From Bathynomus jamesi (Eukaryota > Arthropoda > Malacostraca > Isopoda > Cirolanidae): a stretch of 64,000 nt of DNA. The translations under genes were made by a program, and so were the position numbers. A model generated the notes under the pieces. It was not told where the DNA came from. It did not search any database and worked only from the letters and a program-made list of their open reading frames with translations. Location of the stretch: positions 292,001 through 356,000 of the forward strand of contig JAJOZX010001728.1 in the NCBI GenBank assembly GCA_023014485.1, in the 5' to 3' direction. Below, in pieces: positions 30,337 through 40,397 of this stretch; within the stretch, counting starts at the first letter, position 1, and each line of letters begins with the position of its first letter.

Positions 30337-31393
30337 CTATTTAAGCTTCATTATTGCATCAGCTTTTATATAGGTGTTGAAGCTTTCTGGGTACCCTAGC
30401 CATTTCACCAGGTACATTTTTCTCTTTCCTGAACCTTTGCTTCCTAAAATTTTCTCAATTTTAAACACATTTTTTCCTAAATTAAACGCAACTTTCTGCA
30501 ATTCCTCGCGGTAAAAGCCTCCTGAGATTTCTTCCCCATTCAAATCTTCAATGTAATACATCATTATCTCACCTTTAGGTCTCACAGCCCTAACTTTAAA
30601 AATCTCGCGTGTCCATCCTTGCTCAAAACCCTTTGCGAATTTGTTCCCCGAACGCGACAGCCTTACATAATCATTGATTTTGAAGCGCGCAGAGTGTGGT
30701 GGTGGTGGTGATCCATCTTCTCGGGAGCGTACCTCTTTCTAAAACTTCGTTAGGTGTTGTCCCAATCGTGCGATGGTGTGAGCGGTTGTAGGATGATGCC
30801 AATGATTCCAGAATGTCTAGAAATCTGTATGTGTTTTTATGTGTAAAATAACGGTGCATGCGTTCCTTTATGGTGCGCTGAACTCTTTCAGCTAAAGAAG
30901 CCTTATGTATAGAATTGGTTGTGTAATAGCTGATATTAAACTCTGTCAACATGTTCTGAAAAGCACGGCCTATAAATTCCTTCCCCATATCCGTACAAAA
31001 ATAGCCAGGAACCCTGTTTTCTTTTAACATTAGCGTTTTGGTGGCTTTAGCAACTGTTTCAGGTGATTTATTTTTCAGAGGAACTAGCCACAGATATCTA
31101 GAGAATACGTCTATTATGAATAGAATGTAGCGGTAACCATCGTTATACACAGAATATCTTTGCATGTCTGTTAAATCTGCTTGCCAAATAGAATCAATCG
31201 AGGAAGCCGTTGTCTTGGCTGTTTTAAACCTTTTTCTCACAGGCTTATGAAGCGTATAAGCGTCCTGCTCCCTCAAAAATCTTTCAACATCTTTTTTTCC
31301 TACTCCGTAAACACTTCTGTACAGTCTATCTACGCCGCCGTAAGAGGATGGGTTAGAAATGTCATAATAGCGTTTAGTTAATACGTTAGCCAT
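30337..31393 (-). pseudogene. Retroviral-type integrase with C-terminal chromodomain, frameshifted
   Basis: The core ORF 30671-31393 has the DDE set: Asp in SIWQADLTDM, Asp in YFCTDMGKEFIGR and Glu in HKASLAERVQRTIK, 33 residues apart, normal for Polinton integrases. YSVYNDGYRYILFIIDVFSR and NRSHHRTIGTTPNEVL are further conserved blocks. The frame shifts at the ACC/CCA trinucleotide run near 30690-30720. In the new frame, KINDYVRLSRSGNKFAKGF is the SH3-like fold and VFKIEKILGSKGSGKRK then YLVKWLGYP is a chromodomain, ending at 30337. The chromodomain probably steered integration to marked chromatin. The enzyme inserts the element and creates the 6-bp duplication. Its start overlaps the following ORF by 16 bases. 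Confidence 0.9.
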
Positions 31394-31701
31394 TTGCGTA
31401 TTTTAGAGGCACGTGGGTAGGGTTGGTTTAACCTCTTCTTGCTCCTCTTCAAAGGTGTTACCGCCGGGGGTGACGGCGCCTTCAATTGTGTCACATGCGT
31501 TGCATGTTCCAAGTCTTTTAACCTGTTCAGATTTCCTATCAACGTTTTAGGGACATTTATTTGTTGTAGTCTTGCTTTAATATGCTTCCATCCTGATGGT
31601 GATGGCCTATCCCACTTTCTCACCAGATCATGGACAATGTCTACGATATTCGATCCCTGTACCTTTGATCCTTCCACAATGAGCTCGCTGTATCGGTCCA
31701 T
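31378..31701 (-). CDS. Uncharacterised Polinton protein, 107 aa
   Basis: An intact ORF between integrase and the small basic gene. Visible features: an N-terminal helical region (GSNIVDIVHDLVRKWDRPSP), a central GWKHIKARLQQINVPKTLIG and a basic proline-rich tail (SPPAVTPLKRSKKRLNQPYP). The pattern PSGWKHIKARLQQINVP resembles short conserved proteins present next to integrase and ATPase in other Polintons, as I recall them, but I cannot name a family. Coding-like sequence continues upstream in other frames (next entry), so this may be the C-terminal half of a longer broken gene. No catalytic motif is visible. Confidence 0.55.
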   Translation of the reverse strand: MDRYSELIVEGSKVQGSNIVDIVHDLVRKWDRPSPSGWKHIKARLQQINVPKTLIGNLNRLKDLEHATHVTQLKAPSPPAVTPLKRSKKRLNQPYPRASKIRKWLTY

Positions 31702-31759
31702 TGTATGGCTGGATCCTCATTCAATAGATTATAAAGACTTAAGCCTTTACCTCAATGTA

Positions 31760-32106
31760 TGTGGGAGGGTGCTTTTTAATACATGTTCGATATGTTGTGT
31801 GGCTAATCTTTTTGGTTGGTCAGCTGTATCGTCGGGCTCAGATCCTATGTCGCCATGTCCATCGTCCCCCGTGCTGTGCCTAATAACCACAGGAATCTCT
31901 GTAGGGCTCTTATAATTTTCGTACTCGTGAAGAAATTTCTGCAGAGCTTCTTGGTATAAGATTCTTTTCTCATCAGGTGTTTTTTCACTGTTTAATAGGC
32001 TAGCAATTCGCTTTCCATTCTTTTAAGTCTGCTTTTACGGGGATCTAGATCCGTGTCTGGATTCCTTTGCAGTGAAGCGTACACCTCGTGGGAATCACTA
32101 CCACTT
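31760..32106 (-). pseudogene. Frame-broken acidic ORF upstream of the 107-aa gene
   Basis: No long open frame exists, but on the minus strand two adjoining frames read like protein: EESGSDSHEVYASLQRNPDT into DLDPRKSRLKRMESE. After an indel near 31997 it reads LLNSEKTPDEKRILYQEALQ, FLHEYENYKSPTEIPVVIRH and DIGSEPDDTADQPKRLATQH. Stops at about 31752, 31737 and 31728 separate it from the ATG at 31701. It is either an independent small gene or the N-terminal half of the 107-residue ORF. Function unknown. Confidence 0.45.
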
Positions 32107-32112
32107 TCTTCA

Positions 32113-32436
32113 TTATATTAATCTAGTCAGTAAAGGACCCAAAACTGAAAATAAGATGGGGAGAAATGACCCTCCTGTTTGTACAATAATTCGTTTTTTC
32201 TTCGCTACAGTTTGACTTTTACGAGCGAGTGCACGTATTATGTTCTTGTAGCGGCGTAGGCGAGCCTTCTGATGGGTTTTCATTGATACATTGCAATTTA
32301 TAACGTTAAGACAGATTTCACAGATGCATTTTAAAAAGTCGGCGTCGATATTTTTAATAAACATCTGCTGCATTGCCCGGGGCAGTCGATGATAGATTTT
32401 TATTAATTCACGGTATTTCTTTAGTCTCTTTGTCAT
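32113..32436 (-). CDS. Small basic Polinton protein with hydrophobic C-terminus, 107 aa
   Basis: An intact ORF overlapping the ATPase end by four bases. It is strongly basic (KTHQKARLRRYKNIIRALAR, KKKRIIV) with a paired-cysteine stretch KCICEICLNVINC and a closing hydrophobic segment GGSFLPILFSVLGPLLTRLI that could be a membrane or capsid-anchoring helix. Small proteins with a basic body and such a tail are a common companion of Polinton ATPase genes in my recollection, without an established function. Tight packing with the ATPase suggests co-transcription in the leftward late block. Confidence 0.6.
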   Translation of the reverse strand: MTKRLKKYRELIKIYHRLPRAMQQMFIKNIDADFLKCICEICLNVINCNVSMKTHQKARLRRYKNIIRALARKSQTVAKKKRIIVQTGGSFLPILFSVLGPLLTRLI

Positions 32437-33071
32437 TCTGGAATATACACCGTTTCAGGCTCGTTTGGAAATATATTCGTTCGCAGAAGCACTCTAAACG
32501 TGTTTCGCGGATGAAGGTCGCAAAGCAAATATCCGTAACGCGTGCTTGTAGCTTCTTTATAAACTTCCAAAAACTCCTTACGCTGATTCGGGAACATTTG
32601 ATTGGCTAATACCCCAATTTGTGATACATCTCTACGTTGCGCGAATAAGACTAGATATTGCGTATTTAACGACACATCGCGCATGTATCTATTTTTGAAA
32701 AATAGATTCTGATTGATGAAGAACACGCTTATGTTAAGATGGTGGGAGAATACTGTAAATGTCTCGGCAAACGTTTTATCCATCTCCAACATGAGATCGT
32801 CAATTACAATGATTGTATGTTCATTTCCCTTTAACGAATTAACGTCATATACGCCTTTGTGGAACAAAATATCATCTTGGTACTCGTTGAACACTGATTG
32901 ATACGTCGAATAGCACCATATAACTTTATGCACAAATTTCGAGAACATCTCTCCCTTTTCTTTAATGATTTTAAGCATAAACACAGTTTTACCACATCCT
33001 GTAGGTCCAGATATAATACATGTGGATGGGCTCGTGAATCTGAATTTTTCTACAGAGTCCATTTCTAACAC
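32433..33071 (-). CDS. FtsK/HerA-type DNA-packaging ATPase (A32-like)
   Basis: An intact 212-residue P-loop ATPase. Walker A is SGPTGCGKT (residues 21-29), Walker B TIIVIDDL with Asp91 and Asp92, and a downstream SVFFINQNLFFKNR corresponds to the sensor region of the A32 group. The family powers genome packaging into the capsid. The size is normal for Polintons. It is the first gene of the leftward block, and its ATG at 33071 lies only about 80 bases from the acceptor-like site of the rightward polymerase exon, so the short gap must contain the divergent control region. Confidence 0.92.
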   Translation of the reverse strand: MLEMDSVEKFRFTSPSTCIISGPTGCGKTVFMLKIIKEKGEMFSKFVHKVIWCYSTYQSVFNEYQDDILFHKGVYDVNSLKGNEHTIIVIDDLMLEMDKTFAETFTVFSHHLNISVFFINQNLFFKNRYMRDVSLNTQYLVLFAQRRDVSQIGVLANQMFPNQRKEFLEVYKEATSTRYGYLLCDLHPRNTFRVLLRTNIFPNEPETVYIPE

Positions 33072-33152
33072 GTCACACTCCTAAGTGGGTCATTTACAAA
33101 ATATTACAAATTTTGAGTGCTGTTCCTTATATTTTGCTTTCTTCTCCCACAG
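33072..33152. promoter_or_regulatory. Divergent gap with splice acceptor for the polymerase exon
   Basis: TATTTTGCTTTCTTCTCCCACAG is split here as TATTTTGCTTTC and TTCTCCCACAG (ending 33152): a long pyrimidine tract followed by CAG. The polymerase frame continues from 33153 with one codon base, and has no ATG near its start. The promoter of the leftward genes should also lie here, but I see no clear TATA box on the minus strand. Confidence 0.6.
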
Positions 33153-36100
33153 AACCGTGAATGACGATGAGGTAGAGCACCCCATCATTGACATTACGGA
33201 TGACCTCGACGACAGTGTAGTTGTGATCTCCTCCCCTGCCAACGAACCCTCACCAGCGATACCGGTAGCACGTCCAAAGCGGAGGTGTGAGAACCCCACG
33301 TCAGGTATAAAGCGCCCGAAATACGCGCCTGTTGCAGCGGTAATAGATCCCCAACCCTCAACCTCTTACGCAACAAGCCCCCCAGCAGCACCTCCCGCTA
33401 ATATATCCCCTTATTCATCCGCCGCCCCCCGTTCTGTTAAGTCTACAATAATAGATCCCCAACCCTCAACCTCCTACGCAACAGGCCCCCCATCAGCACC
33501 TTCCGCTAATATATCCCCTAATTCATCTCCGCCCCCCGTTCTGCTGAGGATGAATAACGCTCGAATTGGTGCGATCCGCAGCCCCCACCCCAGCCTTGAC
33601 TAGAAATCGGTATAGAGTCAGGGTCGACCCTAGAGCCATGTATAGCAATGGAATTGAGCGCGGGCTACGCCGGGTTGTACAGCATATTGTAGAGTTTGCT
33701 CTTCAGAATCGTGACGAGCGTGAAGTCAGGACGAGTCTGTCCTTTGGATTCGGGTCAGATGACGGTGATGTAGACGATTATTGGGTGATAGTGCCATTTA
33801 GACGTTTGGCGGCTGAAGATGTAGAATATATATTAGGACGTATAATGCAAGCCGCCCAAAGTAGTATAGCCTTCAATATGGACAACTTCACGGTAAATAT
33901 TGACCATGTATTCCGTGTTGCGGGTCATAGTGCCATACCGTATACTCTTAACTTCAATTCTCCGACTATTTACCAAAGCATATAAACGTCGATCGTGGTT
34001 GCGGCTTTATAGCAGTACTCTTAGCACGTATGTTTACTGTACAAAATACACGGACTCAAAAAATTTGGTTGCCTACGGTCGTGGAGCGTGCCCGTAAACT
34101 AGCTGTAGACTGTGAACTTGAATTTGACTGTAATATGGGTCCTGAAGAGCTGAGAAGGGTAGAACAGGAAATGAATGTCCGCATAGTTGTTTGGGTTGGA
34201 TGATCGTCGTAGGACTGTGTATGTTTTTAAAAGCTGTGTGAGAGATCGTACAAGACCCCTACTTATTTTAGGATTGTCAGGGACGTATCTCCCCATCCGT
34301 AATATAAGGTGGCTTTACGCGAGTTATGACAAAAGTCGAAAATATGGGAGACATCATGATTTGTGTAAGGGGTGCCTCGAGTTTGCGGATGATATAGTGA
34401 GACATTGTAAAGAATGTCACATGGTATGTGAGCAGTGTAAAAGCACCAAATGTGAAAGCCGTGTAGTTGAAGCTGAGAAGAGAGACTGTGATGTGTGTAG
34501 ACGCACATTTTTCAATAATAGCTGTTTTGATTTCCATAAATCAATTGGTACGTGCAGGAAAATGAGAATCTGTGAATGTGGTATGTTTCACACAATGGAT
34601 AATTGGGGAAAATTTAAGCACAAGTGTGACGTAATTCACTGTCCTACATGCCAGGAGGAATATAAGGCGGATGGAGTAAAGCATGTGTGTTATATGAAAG
34701 ATGCTAAGCCTAAAAATAACCCTTGTATAACTGTATACTACGATATAGAAACATATACGAACGCTGAAACCAAAGAGGTACGGTAATTCCACATTTACTT
34801 GTGAGCCAGACCATCTGTGATGAGTGTATGGGTATCGAATGTGACGAGTGCCCCAAATGCGGTAAACGGACAAACGTTTTTAAAACGAATGTCCGCGATA
34901 GTCCTGTGAAACTATTTGTGTCCTATATTGTCAAGTTAGCCGACAAGTTCAAAAAAATGACTGTATATTCTCGCCCATAACGGGGCAAAGTTTGACACGC
35001 AGTTCCTTTATAAGGAGTTGCTTGAACACGAATCCTCTGAGATATTTACAGGTGATCCATCGAAAAGAGGCAACAAATTAATACAGATGCAGATAAGAGG
35101 CAATGTACAATTTAAAGATACTTTATTATTCACACCTTGTAAATTAGCAAAGCTACCCAAGGTGATGGGAGTAGCAGCTGAAGTTTCCAAAGGATACTTC
35201 CCTTACACTTTCCTCACCAGCGAGACTTTAAACTACGTAGGCCCACCACCCCCCAAACATTATTTTGACTGTATGGATGAACGTGAAGAATTTGATCGAT
35301 ACTACGACAGTTTTAATGAAAGTAACCCTTATAATATAGCTGATGAATGTGAGCGTTATTGCGTGAATGATGTGCGCGTGCTTAGAGTATGTTTCCAGGC
35401 CTTTAGAAGGATGTACATAGCCCGTTTCAAATGCGATCCACTGCAAGTCGCAACCACCATCGCATCATTATGTTTTACGGTGTTCAAGAATAACTTCATG
35501 CCTAAAGACACCTTAGCCATTATTCACCGAAACAATCCCCGCAGTTACGGGCACAAGGCTATTTACTGGCTCATACACCTACAGCAGCAGACAGGTGTAT
35601 ACATAAAGCACGCCCGCAACACGGGTGAAGTACCCATTAAGATTAATGGACGTGTTTTTTGGGTTGATGGGTTAAGTGAAAACCGTGTCACTGGTGTGAA
35701 GACTGTGTACTCCTTTAACGGTTGCTGGTGGCATGGATGCCCCCGTCCTGAGTGCGGAATCACCGGAGATATCCACGGTAGGTCTCCTGCCGACTGTCTT
35801 GCATCGACCCGCACCCACGATCAACTTATAGGATCACAGTTCACTCACAAAGTCTTGTGGGAGCATGAATATGATGCACGGATGGAGACAGACGAGGTGT
35901 ACCGTGAGGAAATAAACACGATCAAGCGTTGAATGGTGCTGGATCCTCTCAAATGTGGTGATAGCTTGTTTGGAGGACGTACAAATCCTTTCAGACTATA
36001 CTTTCCACCTACGGAGGGCGTGAAGCTCCATTACTACGATTTCTGTTCTTTATACCCATACGTGATGAAGAGCAATCCGTACCCCGTGGGCGCTCCTGAG

Positions 36101-36546
36101 AAACTGGTGGGACCTAGCCTACCCTCCATCAATGAATTTTCAAAAAATTTGAATGATCGTTACTTTGGGCTCTCTTTCGTAGACGTACTCCCCCCACGCA
36201 ATTTATGGATGCCGATCTTACCTGTCGTTATCGACGACAAGCTCATGTTTCCCCTGTGCGTGAAGTGCGCGGAAGAGGATAACGGCGATTGTAACCATAT
36301 ACCCCATCAGCGTAAGATCAGAGGCGTATATACAAGTCCTGAGCTGGCCCTAGCCGTACGCCATGGTTATAGAATACTGAAGATACATGAGGTGTGGAGG
36401 TTTCAGAGCTTCTAGGACAAAATCCCCCCGTGGACAAAATCCCCTCGTGGACAAAATCCCCTCGCGGACAAAATCCCCCCGGACACAACCCCCCCGGACA
36501 CAATCCCCCCCGCGGACAAAATCCCCCTAAGGCTTTATTAGAAAAA

Positions 36547-36668
36547 TAAGAATACGACTGACTTTATTAAAGTTTTAACAAAAATATCACGACTTAACCT
36601 AACCAATCGTCAAGGGCCTACAATTACCTAACCGGGCAAACAAATAAGAATACGACTGACTTTATTGA
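36547..36668. repeat. Recurring core, copy e, between short direct repeats
   Basis: AAGAATACGACTGACTTTAT occurs at about 36549 and again near 36648. Between them lies ACAAAAATATCACGACTTAA, then CCTAACCAATCGTCAAGGGC and CTACAATTACCTAACC. Unlike the other copies this one is a single arm, not a palindrome. Confidence 0.75.
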
Positions 36669-36710
36669 AGAAGAAAAATTAAAAACACAAAGTCAAACAA
36701 AATTCAAAAT

Positions 36711-37190
36711 TTAAAAAGACAAATTAAAAGCAATTCCCTTAAGAAAATCAAAAATAGACCTGTTGTTATAGTCTTGTACAATTTTCAAAATGCGAGAAGA
36801 AGAAGACTTATACTTCTTCCTTTGCGGTTCTGTCGGCAAGCCAGCGTTAATTTGAGAAATAAATGCCTGTTGGTAGCTTATTTCTTGCCCTAAAACTTTT
36901 AAAAATTTCCATATGTTTGGATGCGAGCATCCTGTTAGAGATGCAAAGCGTCTATGCCAGCCTTCGACAGAGTTATTTGTACGTGGAAGTTCTGTAATTG
37001 TTCTTGAGTACATATTCCAAATAGAAATGCTAAAAGTGGGTTCTCTTCGTCCTCGTCGGCATGGCCTTCCAATATAATTATCTTCAAAATAATCGAGAAT
37101 TGGCAAACCTTCCACTGGTATAAAATCGTATAATTGTTCAAAAGCATCAACAACTTTTTCTGGAGGCACAAAAGCTAGAGCAGGTATCAT
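36711..37190 (-). pseudogene. MULE transposase, C-terminal part
   Basis: A 159-residue remnant of a Mutator-like transposase. ELPRTNNSVEGWHRRFASLT, then HPNIWKFLKVLGQEISYQQA, is the C-terminal region typical of the MULE group seen in invertebrates, and PCRRGRREPTFSISIWNMYS precedes it. The Glu in SVEGWHRR is the likely third member of the DDE triad; the two Asp-bearing blocks and the N-terminal zinc finger (FLYWCH-type in relatives) are missing, consistent with a 1.07-kb deletion derivative. The ATG at 37190 is simply the first in the remaining frame. Confidence 0.8.
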
Positions 37191-38418
37191 TCGAATTTTT
37201 AAGGCAAAATCATTGTCATCTTGATATTTTTTCTGTAATCCGTGTTTCTGTAATCCGGTTCTGTAAGCCTCTTTTCTTATTCTTATTCTTATTCTTATTG
37301 TTTTTAATTTTTCTTCTTTAATAAAGTCAGTCGTATTCTTCTTTTTTTAATAAAGCCTTAGGGGGATTTTGTCCGCGGGGGGATTGTGTCCGGGGGGGGG
37401 TTGTGTCCGGGGGGATTTTGTCCATGGGGGATTTTGTCCGCGAGGGGATTTTGTCCACGGGGGGATTTTGTCCTGATACCGGTTTCAGAAGCTACACAAC
37501 CTTTTCACACCATATATAAACGCCTTTTTGAAGGATAAGGTTGAGGCATCAGGGTATCCGCGAGGAGTTGATACCGAAGATGAAAAGTCTGCCTATATTC
37601 AACGTTACCGCGACCGCGAAGGTATACAACTTGATCGTGTCCAAATTGTAAAGAATCCTGGCAAGCGCTTTAGTGCAAAGTTGTGTCTAAACAGTCTATG
37701 GGGAAAATTTGCGCAGAATACCGGCAGAGGGAGCGTTCATTTGGCACAAAGTTATAGCGATGTCTGGGATTATGCCAATGCTCCCGATAAAGAGGTCATG
37801 GAGATCGTGAATGTAGGTAATACTTACATAATAAAGTACAACAACACTGAATTTGCCACAGATACCTCAAGGGTTACAAACATACCTGTGGCCAGCTTCA
37901 CAACAGCCTACGCCCGTATAAAACTTTGGGGTCTATTGCATTCTCTTGGGCGGAGAGTATTGTATGCCGATACAGATAGCGTGATATTCACAGAGAGGGA
38001 GGGTGAATACATGCCCGCTATTGGGGAGTTCCTCGGCGAGCTCACTGATGAGATCAAGGACGAGTATGGGGACAACGCTTACGCCGACTCTTTTGTCTCA
38101 ACAGGACCTAAGACTTATAGGGTACGGGTCAGGGTGGGGGAGGAAATTAAATATATCGTGAAGGCAAAGGGTATTACGCTCAACCATGCGAATCGGCGGG
38201 TTGTTAACTTTGAATCGTTGAAGGATCTAGTATGTTTGGACGATGATGAGGGCGAACAACCTTCCCAACTAATTGTAGGCACCCACAATTTTCGGGCGCA
38301 GAAGCTGGGGGGCGTGAAGGAACTTAGGGGTACGAAGGTGTGCCGTAACACCTATAGGAAACGTTACCAGTTACCTGGTACCTATGATACCGTACCCTTT
38401 GGATACCATAACGTATGA

Positions 38419-38660
38419 TGCTTCTATTGTTAACTCACACGTATTTGTCTTTTATATAATCGTATCTATTGATTTATTACACGTATTTGTAAATATATAT
38501 ATAACTTGAATATCTCGTTTATTAAATCGTATTTGTAAAGTATCTATTGATTTATTACACGTATTTGTAAATATATATATAACTTGAATATCTCGTTTAT
38601 TAAATCGTATTTGTAAATATATATAACTTGAATATCTCGTTTATTAAATAAATCATGTTT
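38419..38660. repeat. Tandem AT-rich repeats after the polymerase
   Basis: CACGTATTTGTAAATATATA followed by AACTTGAATATCTCGTTTAT recurs three times with a longer unit of about 100 bases. AATAAA near 38648 could serve as polyadenylation signal for the polymerase transcript. Confidence 0.8.
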
Positions 38661-38683
38661 CAATTAGCGTTTCACTTTCTCCT

Positions 38684-38715
<32 letters not shown>

Positions 38716-38836
38716 TTCTAAGCTCCGCCCACTGTAAGACCGTGAGTCATGCTACTATCTGGGAGTCCCTGCGTGGTCAGTCGACTGCAGTAAGCCCGAG
38801 AGATCAGACGTGTATTCAGATCAGACGTGTATTCAA

Positions 38837-39127
38837 ATGGCTACCTTTAATATTGCTTGTACAACGTTTATGAAATGGTACTCAGCAAAGTGTCAGGATG
38901 TGGTGGATACCGAAAGCCTTCCTATTCCTCCCTCCTATACCTCTTTTAAAAACACATTGGATTGTGCGAAGTTCCAAGATGTACAAATACTCTACGGATG
39001 TTCTGGTGAGATCGTTGAAGGCTTTCGTTGCACAGACGATGTGCTGAAGTATACTGCAGAGCTAAACTTTATAAAGTCTCACATACACCGTGAAGTAAAA
39101 GAAACAACGCGTGCAGAAGAGAAGTAG
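38837..39127 (+). CDS. Unknown small Polinton ORF 1 (about 96 aa)
   Basis: I take the ATG at 38837 (CAAATGG context) rather than an upstream ATG at 38810, because the upstream stretch lies in a short direct duplication (CAGATCAGACGTGTATTCA twice). The protein starts MATFNIACTTFMKWYSAK and includes PIPPSYTSFKNTLDCAKFQD and CTDDVLKYTAELNFIKSHIH. It is slightly acidic to neutral with scattered cysteines and no signal peptide or membrane segment. I recognise no family. It is the first of four rightward ORFs between the polymerase and the right terminal repeat, where Polintons often carry lineage-specific genes. Confidence 0.6.
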   Translation: MATFNIACTTFMKWYSAKCQDVVDTESLPIPPSYTSFKNTLDCAKFQDVQILYGCSGEIVEGFRCTDDVLKYTAELNFIKSHIHREVKETTRAEEK

Positions 39128-39139
39128 CAGGTATGGATA

Positions 39140-39427
39140 ATGAGCCTTGCGGATGGGTGGTGTGACAAGCGGTATTACGTCATGCTACACCATGTCGATT
39201 ACTCATACCCTACGAGTGAAAATGTGAATCTCGTGATCATGGACAATCTTAAGTATTTTTATCACTATATTAACGTATATCATGATGAGGTTCGTAGTGA
39301 GTTTGTGGCTAGTGCCCTGCGTGAGTTTTTAACAGACTTTAGAGACGAGTATCGTTTGATGGGCAGAAAGGAAAAATATGAGCATATGTTCCTCTCAAAT
39401 AGTGCGCCGGAGTGTGAAGATGTTTAG
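39140..39427 (+). CDS. Unknown small Polinton ORF 2 (95 aa)
   Basis: Opens 12 bases after the preceding stop. Residues include WCDKRYYVMLHHVDYSYP, LVIMDNLKYFYHYINVYHDE and SALREFLTDFRDEYRLMGRK, rich in Tyr and acidic/basic pairs, consistent with a compact helical protein. There is another ATG at 39134 in a different frame that closes at once, so 39140 is preferred. No family recognised. The spacing suggests it is co-transcribed with its neighbours. Confidence 0.55.
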   Translation: MSLADGWCDKRYYVMLHHVDYSYPTSENVNLVIMDNLKYFYHYINVYHDEVRSEFVASALREFLTDFRDEYRLMGRKEKYEHMFLSNSAPECEDV

Positions 39428-39651
39428 TAAAACATAAAATGTTCCTAGTTCTTATCCTGAGGTAAAATGTCTGGTGCGTAGGCTGGTAGTGATGAAATTA
39501 ATTCTTGTACCGGAAAAACAAATATGTACAACAATTCGGTACGACTCGCGGATCATACGAACAAGCCCATTCACGTATCATCGAGTCAGCCGCCCGTCGA
39601 ACCGTTCCTGCCTACCTGCGTGCCTCACACGGCTCATAGTTATCTCAGAGC

Positions 39652-40397
39652 TTGAACCGAGTGGACGTGCGCTCCTCGAATACGATGGAACTTCCTTTGA
39701 GCAGCATTCTCAACGCCTCGTACGATGTGTCCGTGACGAAATCGTTGCGCGTGTTCAGGCGTAATTCCGGTACCATTAGCTATGTACTGGAAACGGAGTG
39801 TAGACAAACAAACAAACGGGTTTATTTAAGTGTCGAGGAGATGAATAGAATCTTCGTGATAGTTGAGAAGTGGAGTGAAGATCGTTATAAAATACCTGCT
39901 AACGTAGGTACAAGAAGAGAGCAGATTAGTGACGCACCCTCATACGCCGTTGTATGTACGTTGTGTATAATAACGATCGGCCGTGCATTGATATACGGCT
40001 GATGTGGAAGAATGCTTCTGATAATAACGCTCTTGTTCCTACGCGAAACCGTTTCATCCTCGACAGAATGTTTGAAATCGTCGGATTCCGCAAGCTGAAA
40101 CCTATATTAGACGCGCGTGTTACGGACATGCTTTATTTTGATACAGTACTTGAATACGCCTACACCGCTCTGCTCGATGGGTTTTCCGAGTGTAGGGCTG
40201 GTGAGAATGGTCTAGTGCTGGATGTTTATTTAAAAAGTTTAGACTCTTTGAAATACCATGAACTTTGGTACAAAGCAATTGATCGGTACAAGGCTGAGCT
40301 CACCTACACCGTTCACCCTGAAGAACTATTTCTTTATATAACGCGCAGTTGTCGTAACGATTTAGAAGATTATTTCAATTGCCGCTATGTTGAGTGA
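39652..40397 (+). pseudogene. Unknown Polinton ORF 3, frameshifted (possible ssDNA-binding type)
   Basis: Two overlapping ORFs, 39652-40002 and 39954-40397, read as one protein of about 240 residues with one indel near 39950. Blocks are MELPLSSILNASYDVSV, RVYLSVEEMNRIFVIVEKWS, then YNNDRPCIDIRLMWKN, LVPTRNRFILDRMFEIVGF and HPEELFLYITRSCRNDLEDY. The stretch CIDIR...PTRNRFILDRMF loosely recalls the beta-strand plus helix pattern of PC4-like single-stranded-DNA-binding proteins, but this is weak and stated only as a hypothesis. An upstream frame (39474-39764) reads through the same region and is probably a shadow. The start could be the ATG at 39652 or at 39685. Confidence 0.5.

Larger units (their letters stand above)
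36408..37480 (-). mobile_element. MULE transposon inside the polymerase gene
   Basis: The ends carry long inverted repeats made of GGACAAAATCCCCC units (five to seven copies at each end) plus CTAAGGCTTTATTA. GGTTTCAGA flanks it exactly (36399-36407 and 37481-37489), the 9-bp MULE duplication length, and excision would restore the polymerase frame. It contains a C-terminal MULE transposase remnant and core copy e. Confidence 0.9.
33153..38418 (+). pseudogene. Protein-primed DNA polymerase B, multiply broken
   Basis: Replicates the element from its ends with a protein primer. Pieces in order: a Pro/Ser-rich N-terminal extension with a 36-residue tandem repeat around IDPQPSTSYAT (33343-33560); an N-terminal region (33566-34180); a Cys-rich module with CKGCLEF, CKECHMVCEQCKS and CDVCRR; the exonuclease motif VYYDIETY (about 34735); exonuclease block AHNGAKFDTQF (about 34975); GCWWHGCPRPEC; polymerase motif A HYYDFCSLYP; motif B KLCLNSLWGKFAQN; motif C YADTDSVIF. 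Defects: frame changes near 33580, 34000, 34190, 34780 and 34965, an in-frame TGA at 35930-35932, and a MULE at 36408-37480. The family is certain; the gene is dead. Confidence 0.93.

Noticed and set aside
31439..31915. Plus-strand 158-residue cysteine-rich ORF in the Polinton
   Set aside because: Overlaps the leftward uncharacterised genes in antisense; Polinton late genes here all run leftward and the ORF has no domain.
39474..39764. 96-residue ORF upstream of Polinton ORF 3
   Set aside because: Overlaps the frame that continues into the better-supported protein; composition looks like a shadow frame.
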